A model generated the notes under the pieces. The model saw only the letters and a program-made list of their open reading frames with translations, had not been told where the DNA came from and did not search any database. From Reyranella sp. (GTDB lineage: Bacteria; Pseudomonadota; Alphaproteobacteria; Reyranellales; Reyranellaceae), in the NCBI GenBank assembly GCA_030681635.1, contig JAUXRT010000661.1, forward strand, positions 1-12,853: a stretch of 12,853 nucleotides of DNA, read 5' to 3'. A program made the position numbers and the translations under genes. Below, piece after piece: positions 1 to 6,896 of the stretch (the stretch's first letter is position 1; each line of letters opens with the position of its first letter).

Positions 1-165
1 CAGATCGACGGCCGCAAGACCGTCGCCGAGATCTACACCTCGCTCGGCGCGCAAGGAGGCCCGGGGGGCGGCCTGCCGCAGTGGGAGGATTTTTACGCGC
101 AATTCGAAGACCTTTACGTCAAGCTGAACGGCGTCAATCACCTGTTGCTGCGTTTCCGCACCTGA
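1..165 (+). CDS. 3' end of an unrecognised protein (partial)
   Basis: An open frame enters from the left edge in frame 1 and ends at TGA 163-165, giving the last 54 residues of a protein. The visible part begins IDGRKTVAEIY, has a Gly-rich stretch around residues 18-24, then an aromatic and acidic segment (WEDFYAQFEDLY), and ends LLLRFRT. An 'IDGxxTVxEI' opening followed by a small helical tail is seen in C-terminal winged-helix or PqqD-like extensions of various enzymes, but this piece is too short to assign a family and I give no function. The stop lies 7 bases before the transporter start at 173. The two genes are therefore probably co-transcribed, and the transporter may rely on translational coupling. 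Confidence 0.6.
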   Translation, partial: QIDGRKTVAEIYTSLGAQGGPGGGLPQWEDFYAQFEDLYVKLNGVNHLLLRFRT

Positions 166-172
166 GCCGACC

Positions 173-1117
173 ATGAACGGCCACGTCCTGGCGATCGCGC
201 TGGGCAACTCGCTCCTGTGGTCCGTCTATCTACTGCTGACACGCCACGTCGTGAGCGGCGCCCATCTCGATGCCTGGGCCTACACCTTGGTGCAGTTGCT
301 GAGCGCCGGTCTCGCCATGCTGTGGGTCGGCCGGCGCACGCCGGGAAACTGGCGCGACCTGCTGGCGCCCTGGACGATCAGCTACGCCTTCATGCGCGTC
401 GTCATCAACGGGTCCACGTCCGCGGCTATCGTCTGGCTGGCCGTCACACAGAGCACGCTGCTGGCGACCGTGAGCGTGCTGATCGGTGCGGCCTCGGGGT
501 GGGCTCTATCGCGTCGTGCGCCGGCGCGGCGCGATTGGCCGGGCCTGATGCTCCTGGCCGCAGGCATCGCGGCATTTGCCACGGCACTCATGTCGGACAC
601 CGCCTGGCGCGGCATGCTCTGGCTGATCCTGTCCGAAACCGTCGCGGTCGCGGCGTCATGGATGATCGCCTACCACCCGCGCAACCGCGTGACCGACCTG
701 GCGGCACGCAGCCGCTTCACCGGCGAAATCCTGGTGGCGGCGTCGCTCGCCTTCATCCTCGTCTGGTCGTTGGCCGGAATGGTCGGACTCATGGCCTCGC
801 CCTGGGCCGGCGCGGGCGATGCCTTCGGGCGGATCGACCTTTGGCTCTATGCGACGCTGGCCGGCCTGCTGTTCCGGGCACCCGGGACCTGGCTCGGTTT
901 CTGGACGATCAACACCACGGGCGTGCAGACCTATTTGATCGCGCTCACCGCCATGCCGTTTTTCGCCATTGCCCTCGAAGCCGCCGCCGCGCGCCTGGGC
1001 TGGCTCACGCCGGCCAGCCTGTCGACGGTGGAATGGCTCGCCGCGGCGATCATCCTGGCCGGCGCGGTCTGGCTGATCGCGGTCCGGCTGAGAGCGCCGT
1101 CAGACGGCGTTCCATGA
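173..1117 (+). CDS. DMT-superfamily (EamA-like) membrane transporter
   Basis: A 314-residue, almost wholly hydrophobic protein with about ten predicted membrane segments, roughly at 5-23, 35-52, 65-92, 94-110, 123-141, 148-166, 183-208, 222-243, 255-273 and 288-306. This is the length and ten-helix layout of the drug/metabolite transporter superfamily (EamA-type), which moves small metabolites across the inner membrane. The second half appears less EamA-like than usual, so a divergent DMT member or an unnamed ten-helix protein remains possible, and the substrate is unknown. The ATG at 173 has no good Shine-Dalgarno sequence but lies 7 bases after the upstream stop, which favours coupled translation. 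Its 3' end overlaps the convergent sigma-factor gene by 68 bases (1050-1117), and no terminator is visible between the two. Confidence 0.72.
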   Translation: MNGHVLAIALGNSLLWSVYLLLTRHVVSGAHLDAWAYTLVQLLSAGLAMLWVGRRTPGNWRDLLAPWTISYAFMRVVINGSTSAAIVWLAVTQSTLLATVSVLIGAASGWALSRRAPARRDWPGLMLLAAGIAAFATALMSDTAWRGMLWLILSETVAVAASWMIAYHPRNRVTDLAARSRFTGEILVAASLAFILVWSLAGMVGLMASPWAGAGDAFGRIDLWLYATLAGLLFRAPGTWLGFWTINTTGVQTYLIALTAMPFFAIALEAAAARLGWLTPASLSTVEWLAAAIILAGAVWLIAVRLRAPSDGVP

Positions 1118-2327
1118 GCCGGCGCTCCGGCGTGGTGTGGGCGAGAGCCTGCGCCCGTTCGAGGTGCGTCCGCGCTTCCGCTTCCCGCTTCAGGTCGATC
1201 AGGAAGGTCGCGGCGGCGGCGTGCCCGTAGGGGCTGGCCGCAAGCACCGGCAGGCAGGCATTCACGGCTTCGAGCCCGGCCGCTGCCCCTTCCGCATGAC
1301 CGATCGCCACAGCTCGGGCGAGGGCTGCCATCGGCGAGCCATCGATCGCAACGATCTGGTCGTAGGTCGCCGCGATCCGCCCCCAGTCCGTCTCCGCCGT
1401 GCTTCGGGCAACGGCGTGAAGCGAGGCAATCTCGGCCCGCAAGTGCCACACGGTCAGTTCGTCGCCCGTGGCGGATCGCTGCAGATGATCGAGGCCGAGC
1501 CCGATCAGGCCGGCGTCCCACTGCTCGCGCGGCTGATCTTCCAAAAGCTGGGCGGCGCCATCGAGGTCGACGCGCGTCGCCAGGCGCGCCGCGGTGAGTG
1601 CCAGCAGGGCCGCAAGGGCGTCACTTGCCGGCCCGCGGGTCATGGGATGCATCGCCAAGGCACGCGCCAGACGAACCGCCTCGACACAAAGCTCGGGCTG
1701 AACCAGCACCTCGCCTGAAGACGCCGAGTAGCCCTCGCTGAACATCAGATAGAGCGCTGTGCGCACCGACTCGGCGCGCTCCGGCAGGGCGTCGGGCGGT
1801 GGCGGTTCGATCGGCACGTCGGCCGCCTCGAGCTGACGGCGCGCCCGCACCAGCCGCTGGGCGATGGTGGTCGGCTCGCTCAACAGCCCCGAGGCGATCT
1901 GCGCCACGGTGAGGCCGCACACGGTTTTTAGCGCAAAGGTCACGCGCAGATCGGGCGAGAGGACCGGGTGACACACCGCGAACAACAGCGCCAGCTCGTC
2001 GTCGTTCAGTTCGCGATCGAAGTGACCCGCGCCTTCGATCGACGGTGCCGCCAGGGGAACGAGTTCCTCCGCGAGCGCGAGGCTTCGTGTCTCGCCGCGC
2101 AGCAGGTCGAGGGCGCGGTTCTTCGCCACCACCGCCAGCCAGGCTTCCGGCTTCGTCGGCACGCCCTTGAAAGGCCACAACGAGAGCGCCTGCAGCAGCG
2201 CATGCTGCACGGCGTCCTCGGCAACGGCGATGCGGCCCGCGCCCAGCCGCCGCGCAAGGGCCGCGACCACGCGGCTCGCCGAATCGCGCGCCAGCGAGTC
2301 GACGAGCCGGTGGACCTTGTCTTCCAA
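1050..2327 (-). CDS. ECF42-type RNA polymerase sigma factor with C-terminal TPR-like extension
   Basis: A 425-residue extracytoplasmic-function sigma factor. Region sigma2 is near residues 8-82 (AEDAVQHALLQAL, then AWLAVVAKNRALDLLR). Region sigma4 is near 107-167 (FALKTVCGLTVAQIASGLL, then TTIAQRLVRARRQL). A long alpha-helical C-terminal part follows, opening with LYLMFSEGYSASSG (residues 192-205), the signature of the DUF6596 segment of ECF42-type factors, whose tail is TPR-like. In this group the sigma factor is not paired with a membrane anti-sigma factor; the extension itself is required for activity (known for the family). The partner gene for a DGPF protein lies 8 bases upstream, as is usual. 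The chosen start is TTG at 2327, just after the partner's stop, with a G-rich stretch upstream; no ATG is available there. The last ~15 residues are Arg/Pro-rich and lie in the overlap with the transporter gene. Confidence 0.9.
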   Translation of the reverse strand: MEDKVHRLVDSLARDSASRVVAALARRLGAGRIAVAEDAVQHALLQALSLWPFKGVPTKPEAWLAVVAKNRALDLLRGETRSLALAEELVPLAAPSIEGAGHFDRELNDDELALLFAVCHPVLSPDLRVTFALKTVCGLTVAQIASGLLSEPTTIAQRLVRARRQLEAADVPIEPPPPDALPERAESVRTALYLMFSEGYSASSGEVLVQPELCVEAVRLARALAMHPMTRGPASDALAALLALTAARLATRVDLDGAAQLLEDQPREQWDAGLIGLGLDHLQRSATGDELTVWHLRAEIASLHAVARSTAETDWGRIAATYDQIVAIDGSPMAALARAVAIGHAEGAAAGLEAVNACLPVLAASPYGHAAAATFLIDLKREAEARTHLERAQALAHTTPERRLMERRLTALSAGPRSARPRRPG

Positions 2328-2335
2328 GAGGACGC

Positions 2336-2719
2336 TCAGCCCCCCGCCGCCGCCCTGACCTGCGCCATGTCTTCGATCGGCAAAATCTCGACCCAGTTGG
2401 CCGCAGCAATCGCCACATGAGGACAGTCCTTGGCGATTGCCTCGGCCTCGGCAGCATTCTTGGCTTCGATCACGAAATAGCCGCCGATCACGTCCTTGGC
2501 TTCGGCATAGGGACCGTCGCTGGTGACCGGCTTGCCGTCCTTGAGCTTGATGTGGCGGACCCCGCCGACCGCAAGTTTCTCGCCACCCGTCATCTTGCCC
2601 TTCTGGCGCAGGCTGTCCGCCCAGGCAATGTAGCGCTTGGTCATCTCCATCATCTTCTCGCGCGGCAGATCCATGTTGTAGTTGGGGGCGTGGTGCAGCA
2701 GCAGCAAGTATTGAGCCAT
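2336..2719 (-). CDS. DGPF/YCII-domain protein, partner of the ECF42 sigma factor
   Basis: A 127-residue soluble protein of the YCII-related (DGPF) family. It opens with the typical YLLLLHH strand and carries the family signature as DGPYAEAKDVIGGY at residues 68-81, with Tyr in place of the usual Phe. The ferredoxin-like fold ends with an 'AAEAEAIAKDCP' helix. Such proteins are the conserved genomic partners, and in characterised cases the regulatory targets, of ECF42 sigma factors; their biochemical activity is not established. The ATG at 2719 has a strong AGGAG six bases upstream. The gene is the first of a two-gene operon with the sigma factor, and a candidate sigma-specific promoter lies at 2762-2788. 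Confidence 0.92.
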   Translation of the reverse strand: MAQYLLLLHHAPNYNMDLPREKMMEMTKRYIAWADSLRQKGKMTGGEKLAVGGVRHIKLKDGKPVTSDGPYAEAKDVIGGYFVIEAKNAAEAEAIAKDCPHVAIAAANWVEILPIEDMAQVRAAAGG

Positions 2720-2761
2720 GTCGATCTCCTGGGTTGAGACGGCCTATGCCGTCACCTCATG

Positions 2762-2788
2762 GACGTCCGACTGAGCACGGAATCGACA
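2762..2788 (-). promoter_or_regulatory. Candidate ECF42-dependent promoter of the DGPF-sigma operon
   Basis: On the minus strand TGTCGA (2788-2783) is followed by 17 bases and then CGTC (2765-2762), 42 bases before the DGPF start codon. From memory, ECF42 promoters carry a TGTCGA-type -35 and a CG(A/T)C-type -10, so sequence, spacing and position all fit autoregulation. The -35 element abuts the stop codon of the dehydrogenase gene (2789-2791), so the operon has its own promoter. The motif match is seen; its use is inferred. Confidence 0.65.
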
Positions 2789-3790
2789 TCAGCCCGATTT
2801 TTTGTTGAGGGCCTCGGGATTGAGGACGTTGATCGGCTTGCCGTCGAGCCAAGCCTCGATGTCCTTGATCGTGCCTTCATAGAAATGCCGGTAGGCGTCT
2901 TCGACGACGTAGCCGAGATGCGGGATCAGCGTCACGTTGTCGAGCTTGGTCAGCGGATGGTCGGCCGGCAGCGGCTCCTTGTCGTACACGTCGAGGCCGG
3001 CATGCAGGATGGTGCGGTTCTTGAGGGCGGCGATCAGGGCCGCCTCGTCGACGATCGGCCCGCGCGAGGTGTTCACCAGGATCGCGCTCTTCTTCATCTT
3101 GGCGAGGTCCGCCGCGCCGATCAGGCCGCGCGTGCGATCCGACAGCGCGAGGTGGATCGACACGAAGTCCGAGGTCGCCAGCAGCTCGTCCTTGCTGACG
3201 TACTTGGCGCCGCCCGCTTCGGCCTTCTCGGGCGTGAGGTTCTGGCTCCAGGCCACGACCTCCATGCCGAACGCCTTGCCGTAGTGCGCCGCGCGGCTGC
3301 CGAGCTTGCCCAGCCCCAGGATGCCGAGCCGCTTGCCTTCCAGCACGACCATCTGCTCGATGCCGTCATGCCATTTGCCGGTGCGGGCGAGTCGATTGGC
3401 CTTGGCGAGATCGCGCGCGCACATCATCAGGAGCGCCCAGCCGAGCTCCGCGGTCGGCGCGTTCGACCCGCCGCCGGGCGTGGTCGAGATCGGGATGCCG
3501 CGCTCGGCCGCCGCCTTGTCGTCGAGGCTCGCCGCCCGCGCGCCGGTCAGCACCATGAACTTCAGGTTCGGCAGCTTCTCGATCAGGGCGCGGGGAAAGG
3601 CCGTGCGTTCGCGCAGCAGTCCCAGGATCTGGAACGGCGCCAGTTTTTGCACGGCGTCATCGACCGAGGAGAAAGGTTCGTGAAAGACCGTGATCTCGAT
3701 CCCGCGTTTCCTCAGCCGGTCCCAGTCGCCCAGACGCAGGGCCACTTTCTGATAATCGTCGAGCAGGGCGAGCTTGATGGTTTGCGGCAT
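2789..3790 (-). CDS. D-2-hydroxyacid dehydrogenase, NAD(P)-dependent
   Basis: A 333-residue cytosolic oxidoreductase of the D-isomer-specific 2-hydroxyacid dehydrogenase family, which interconverts 2-hydroxy and 2-keto acids. The Rossmann signature GLGKLG lies at residues 159-164. The catalytic trio is in place: Arg243 in NTSRGPIVDE, Glu272 in YDKEP and His291 in LIPHLGY. The length is typical and the protein looks intact. It resembles the broad 'phosphoglycerate dehydrogenase-like' subgroup, but it lacks the C-terminal regulatory domain of long SerA enzymes and is unlikely to be the serine-pathway enzyme. The ATG at 3790 is preceded by AGGA at good spacing. It is divergent from the dioxygenase gene, with about 41 bases between start codons, so both promoters must share or overlap that gap. 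The natural substrate is unknown; the neighbours suggest organic-acid catabolism. Confidence 0.9.
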   Translation of the reverse strand: MPQTIKLALLDDYQKVALRLGDWDRLRKRGIEITVFHEPFSSVDDAVQKLAPFQILGLLRERTAFPRALIEKLPNLKFMVLTGARAASLDDKAAAERGIPISTTPGGGSNAPTAELGWALLMMCARDLAKANRLARTGKWHDGIEQMVVLEGKRLGILGLGKLGSRAAHYGKAFGMEVVAWSQNLTPEKAEAGGAKYVSKDELLATSDFVSIHLALSDRTRGLIGAADLAKMKKSAILVNTSRGPIVDEAALIAALKNRTILHAGLDVYDKEPLPADHPLTKLDNVTLIPHLGYVVEDAYRHFYEGTIKDIEAWLDGKPINVLNPEALNKKSG

Positions 3791-3821
3791 GGCGTTTCCT
3801 GGGGGATGATGGCGCGACGAT

Positions 3822-3826
3822 GGAGG
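3822..3826 (+). promoter_or_regulatory. Ribosome binding site deciding the dioxygenase start
   Basis: GGAGG lies 5 bases before ATG 3832 and inside the first codons of the longer possible frame starting at 3820. It therefore supports initiation at 3832. Confidence 0.7.
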
Positions 3827-3831
3827 CCCGC

Positions 3832-4713
3832 ATGGTTTCGGTCAAGCAACTGCATCCGGTGTTCTTCGGCGAAATCTCCGGCATCGACGTTTCGCGCCCA
3901 CTCAGCCCTGCCGACCACAAGGCGATCGTCGATGCGATCGACCGCTATGCCGTCGTGGTGTTCCACGACCAGAAGCTTACCGACGACCAGCAGATCGACT
4001 TCGCCCGCCATTTCGGGCCGATCCATTCGTCGGCGCAGAAGGCGCGGCATCGCGGAATCAAGCACCGCCTGGTACGGGACGAGATTGCCGACATCTCCAA
4101 CCTCGACGGCGATTCGAAGGTCCTCGAACAGAACAGCAAGCGTCGACTCGACTGGCTGGCCAACCGGTTCTGGCATACCGACGCCTCGTTCCGCGCCGTC
4201 CCCGGTGCGTTGTCGATGCTCTACGCCCACGTCGTGCCGCCCGAAGGCGGCAACACGGAATTCGCCGACATGCGCGCGGCCTACGATGATCTGCCTGAAG
4301 CCACGAAGAAGCAGCTCGACGGCCTGATCGCCGAACATTCGATTTGGCATTCGCGCGGCCAGCTCAGCGTCACCAACTACACGCCCGAGGAAATCGCCAG
4401 CCTGCCGCCGGTGCCGCAGCGGGTGGTCCGCACCCATCCCGGCTCCAAACGCAAGACGCTCTACGTCGCCGCGCACGCCTCGCATATCCTCGGCATGCCG
4501 GTCGCCGATGGCCGCCTCTTGCTGCTCGACCTGATGGAACACGCCACCCAGCGCCAGTTCGTGCATGCCCACACCTGGAAGCAGGGCGACCTGGTGATCT
4601 GGGACAACCGTTGCACCATGCATCGCGCCCGGCCATTCGATACCAATCAGGTGCGCGACCTGCGCCGCGTCACCACGGCTGACGTCGCCTCGACGCTGGA
4701 ACAGGCGGCTTAG
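3832..4713 (+). CDS. TfdA/TauD-family 2-oxoglutarate- and Fe(II)-dependent dioxygenase
   Basis: A 293-residue protein in which the iron-binding facial triad is visible: His115 and Asp117 in WHTDASF, and His264 in MHRARPF, with the 2-oxoglutarate-binding Arg275 in LRRVTT. These spacings match TfdA, the 2,4-dichlorophenoxyacetate dioxygenase. TfdA-like stretches flank them: EGGNTEFADMRAAYDDL, then HASHI and GDLVIWDNRCTMHR. The family couples decarboxylation of 2-oxoglutarate to hydroxylation of a carbon next to an ether oxygen or sulfonate. TfdA-like proteins are common in soil alphaproteobacteria that do not degrade herbicides, so the substrate could be a natural aryloxy or alkoxy acid. The start at 3832 is preferred over ATG 3820 because of GGAGG at 3822-3826. 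The thiolase follows after 9 bases, so the two form an operon. Confidence 0.9.
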   Translation: MVSVKQLHPVFFGEISGIDVSRPLSPADHKAIVDAIDRYAVVVFHDQKLTDDQQIDFARHFGPIHSSAQKARHRGIKHRLVRDEIADISNLDGDSKVLEQNSKRRLDWLANRFWHTDASFRAVPGALSMLYAHVVPPEGGNTEFADMRAAYDDLPEATKKQLDGLIAEHSIWHSRGQLSVTNYTPEEIASLPPVPQRVVRTHPGSKRKTLYVAAHASHILGMPVADGRLLLLDLMEHATQRQFVHAHTWKQGDLVIWDNRCTMHRARPFDTNQVRDLRRVTTADVASTLEQAA

Positions 4714-4722
4714 GAGACCCTC

Positions 4723-6000
4723 ATGCAACGGCCCGTCGATGTCTGGCTGGCCTCGGGCGTTCGCACGCCCTTCGCCAAGGTCGATGGCCCGCTGGGCGGC
4801 CTCGACGCCATCGAGCTGTCGGTGCCAGTGGCCCGCCACATGGTCGGCCTGCTGAACGGCGGCAAGCCCGACTTCGCGGTGTGGGGCGCGGTCGTGCCCA
4901 ACCTGACCTGGAGCAACATCGGCCGCGAGGTGCTGATGGATGCCGGCGTCGATGCCACCGTCCCCGCCTTCTCCACCGTCATGGCCTGCTCGACCAGCAT
5001 GATGGGCGCCATCGAGGCGGCCGGCATGATCGACAGCGATGCTTATAACCTCGCGCTGGTTGGCGGCGTCGACAGTTTGAGCCGCATCCAGGTCGGCCTC
5101 GGCCAGAGCCTCTCCGACTGGCTGCGCAAATTCCAGCAGGCGCGCTCACTCGGCCAAAAGCTCGACCGTCTCACCGATCTGCACCTCCGCGACGTGCGCC
5201 TCTTCATTCCGGCGATCAGCAATCGCACCACCGGCATGAGCATGGGCGAGCACACCGAGATCACCGCCAAGGAATGGCAGATCGGCCGCGCCGAACAGGA
5301 CGAGATCGCGTTCGCCAGCCACCGGACGGCGGTGGCGGCATGGGAGCGCGGCTTCTTCAACGACCTGGTGATCCCTGTCGGCGAGGTGACGCGCGACACC
5401 ATCCCGCGCAAGGACACGTCGCTGGAGAAACTCGCGCGCCTGCCGCCGTCGTTCGACCGCACCAGCGGCAAGGGCAGCCTCACCGCCGGCAACTCCTCAC
5501 CGCTGACCGACGGCGCCGCCGCCATCTGGGTCGCCTCGACCAAGGGATTGTCGCGCCTGCCGACGCACACACCGCGCGTAAAACTGATCGACTGGGAAAT
5601 CGGCTCGGTCGATTTCCGCGTCGAAGGCCTGCTGATGGCGCCGGCCTTCGCCATCCCCCGCCTGCTGGCGCGGCACGACCTGCGCTACGACGATATCCAC
5701 CTCTGGGAGATCCACGAGGCTTTCGCGGCGCAAGTGGCCTTCCACCTGAAGGCGCTGCAGGACCCGGCTTTCCTGCGCGATCGCGCCAAGGTGCCGCGCG
5801 ATTTCGGCGCCTTTCCACGGGACCGGCTCAAACCCAACGGCGGCAGCACGGCCCTGGGCCATCCCTTCGGCGCAACAGGCGCCCGCATCATCAGCCAGGC
5901 CGTCAAGGAACTGGACGCGATGCCCAAGGGCCAGCGCGCCATCGTCAGCATCTGCGCCGACGGCGGCCAGGGCAGCGTGCTTCTGCTCGAGTCGGCCTGA
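4723..6000 (+). CDS. Thiolase (acetyl-CoA C-acyltransferase family)
   Basis: A 425-residue cytosolic thiolase. The nucleophilic cysteine is Cys89 in VMACSTSMMGAIEAA. The other conserved blocks are HEAFAAQ (His331), NGGSTALGHPFGATGAR (His380) and a C-terminal Cys411 in CADGGQGS. All four catalytic positions are present. The enzyme either cleaves a 3-ketoacyl-CoA with CoA to acetyl-CoA and a shortened acyl-CoA or runs the reverse condensation. The length is closer to FadI-type (~430) than to biosynthetic thiolases (~390). GGAG overlapping the upstream stop codon serves ATG 4723, which indicates co-translation with the dioxygenase. No hydratase or hydroxyacyl-CoA dehydrogenase lies beside it, so a complete beta-oxidation cluster is not present here. 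The stop is 2 bases from the stop of convergent panC. Confidence 0.93.
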   Translation: MQRPVDVWLASGVRTPFAKVDGPLGGLDAIELSVPVARHMVGLLNGGKPDFAVWGAVVPNLTWSNIGREVLMDAGVDATVPAFSTVMACSTSMMGAIEAAGMIDSDAYNLALVGGVDSLSRIQVGLGQSLSDWLRKFQQARSLGQKLDRLTDLHLRDVRLFIPAISNRTTGMSMGEHTEITAKEWQIGRAEQDEIAFASHRTAVAAWERGFFNDLVIPVGEVTRDTIPRKDTSLEKLARLPPSFDRTSGKGSLTAGNSSPLTDGAAAIWVASTKGLSRLPTHTPRVKLIDWEIGSVDFRVEGLLMAPAFAIPRLLARHDLRYDDIHLWEIHEAFAAQVAFHLKALQDPAFLRDRAKVPRDFGAFPRDRLKPNGGSTALGHPFGATGARIISQAVKELDAMPKGQRAIVSICADGGQGSVLLLESA

Positions 6001-6002
6001 AT

Positions 6003-6863
6003 TCAGTCGACGGCGATGTTGTCGATCAGGCGCGTCCGTCCCAGACGCGTGGCGGCGACGATGCGGGCCGGGCCCGCGACCGTCTCGACCGGCTGAAGGC
6101 TCTCGGCATCGACCACGGTCAGGTACTCGACCTTGTCGAAGCCCGCCGCCAGCAGTGCCTTCGACGACGACGCCGTCGCTTCCGAACACGATGAACGACC
6201 ATCGCGAACCTTTTGCGCCACCGTGTTCATCTCGCGATAGAGCTGCAACGCCGTTGTTCGCTCGGCGGGGCTGAGGTAGCGATTGCGCGACGACATGGCG
6301 AGGCCATCAGGTTCGCGCACCGTCGGCATGCCGACGATCTCGATCGGCATGGCAAGATCGCGCACCATGGTCTTGATCACCTGCAGTTGCTGATAGTCCT
6401 TCTCGCCGAAATAGCCGCGATCGGGCATGGCCATCATCAGGAGCTTGCTGACCACGGTCGCGACGCCGTCGAAATGCCCCGGCCGGAAGGGACCGCACAA
6501 TCCATCGGTGACGCCCGTCACCTTCACGGTGGTCAGCATCGGCGCGGGATACATCTCCTCCTTGGCCGGCGCGAAGACGATGCGGCAGCCGGCGGCCTCG
6601 AGCTTGGCGAAGTCGCCCGCTTCATCGCGCGGGTAGGCTGAAAAATCCTCGGTCGGGCCGAACTGGGTCGGATTGACGAAGATCGACGTCGCCGGCACGT
6701 CGCCGCGCGCCAGCGCACCCTCGACCAGGCTGACATGGCCCTCGTGCAGCGCGCCCATGGTCGGGACCAGACCGACGGTGCGGCCGGTGGCCCTGTAGGC
6801 CGCAACCGCATGGCGCAATTCCGCGACGGTTCGTACGATCGCGAGTTTCTCAGGCATGATCAT
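6003..6863 (-). CDS. panC: Pantoate--beta-alanine ligase (pantothenate synthetase)
   Basis: A 286-residue enzyme that joins pantoate and beta-alanine with ATP, through a pantoyl-adenylate, to make pantothenate for CoA synthesis. The family signatures are clear: VPTMGALHEGH (residues 33-43, containing the HIGH-type nucleotidyltransferase motif), IFVNPTQFGPTEDFSAYPRD (61-80), GYFGEKDYQQLQVI (150-163) and SSRNRYLSP (191-199, KMSKS-like loop). The length is normal and the protein looks functional. Two starts are close together: ATG 6863 and ATG 6857 (residue 3). Neither has a strong Shine-Dalgarno sequence, so the N-terminus is uncertain by two residues. No panB or panD neighbours it. It is convergent with the thiolase, whose stop is 2 bases away, and divergent from the MmgE/PrpD gene, with only 33 bases between starts. 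Confidence 0.97.
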   Translation of the reverse strand: MIMPEKLAIVRTVAELRHAVAAYRATGRTVGLVPTMGALHEGHVSLVEGALARGDVPATSIFVNPTQFGPTEDFSAYPRDEAGDFAKLEAAGCRIVFAPAKEEMYPAPMLTTVKVTGVTDGLCGPFRPGHFDGVATVVSKLLMMAMPDRGYFGEKDYQQLQVIKTMVRDLAMPIEIVGMPTVREPDGLAMSSRNRYLSPAERTTALQLYREMNTVAQKVRDGRSSCSEATASSSKALLAAGFDKVEYLTVVDAESLQPVETVAGPARIVAATRLGRTRLIDNIAVD

Positions 6864-6896
6864 CTTTCATCTCTAATAGATATCCGAAAGAAATCC

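Noticed and set aside
2759..4327. 522-codon open frame on the plus strand
   Set aside because: It runs antisense through the dehydrogenase, whose Rossmann and catalytic motifs are clear, and then out of frame through the dioxygenase. The product is Arg-rich without any recognisable fold; it is a GC-rich shadow.
6735..6896. 54-residue N-terminal extension of the MmgE/PrpD frame
   Set aside because: It is antisense to the start of panC, and family homology begins exactly after ATG 6897.
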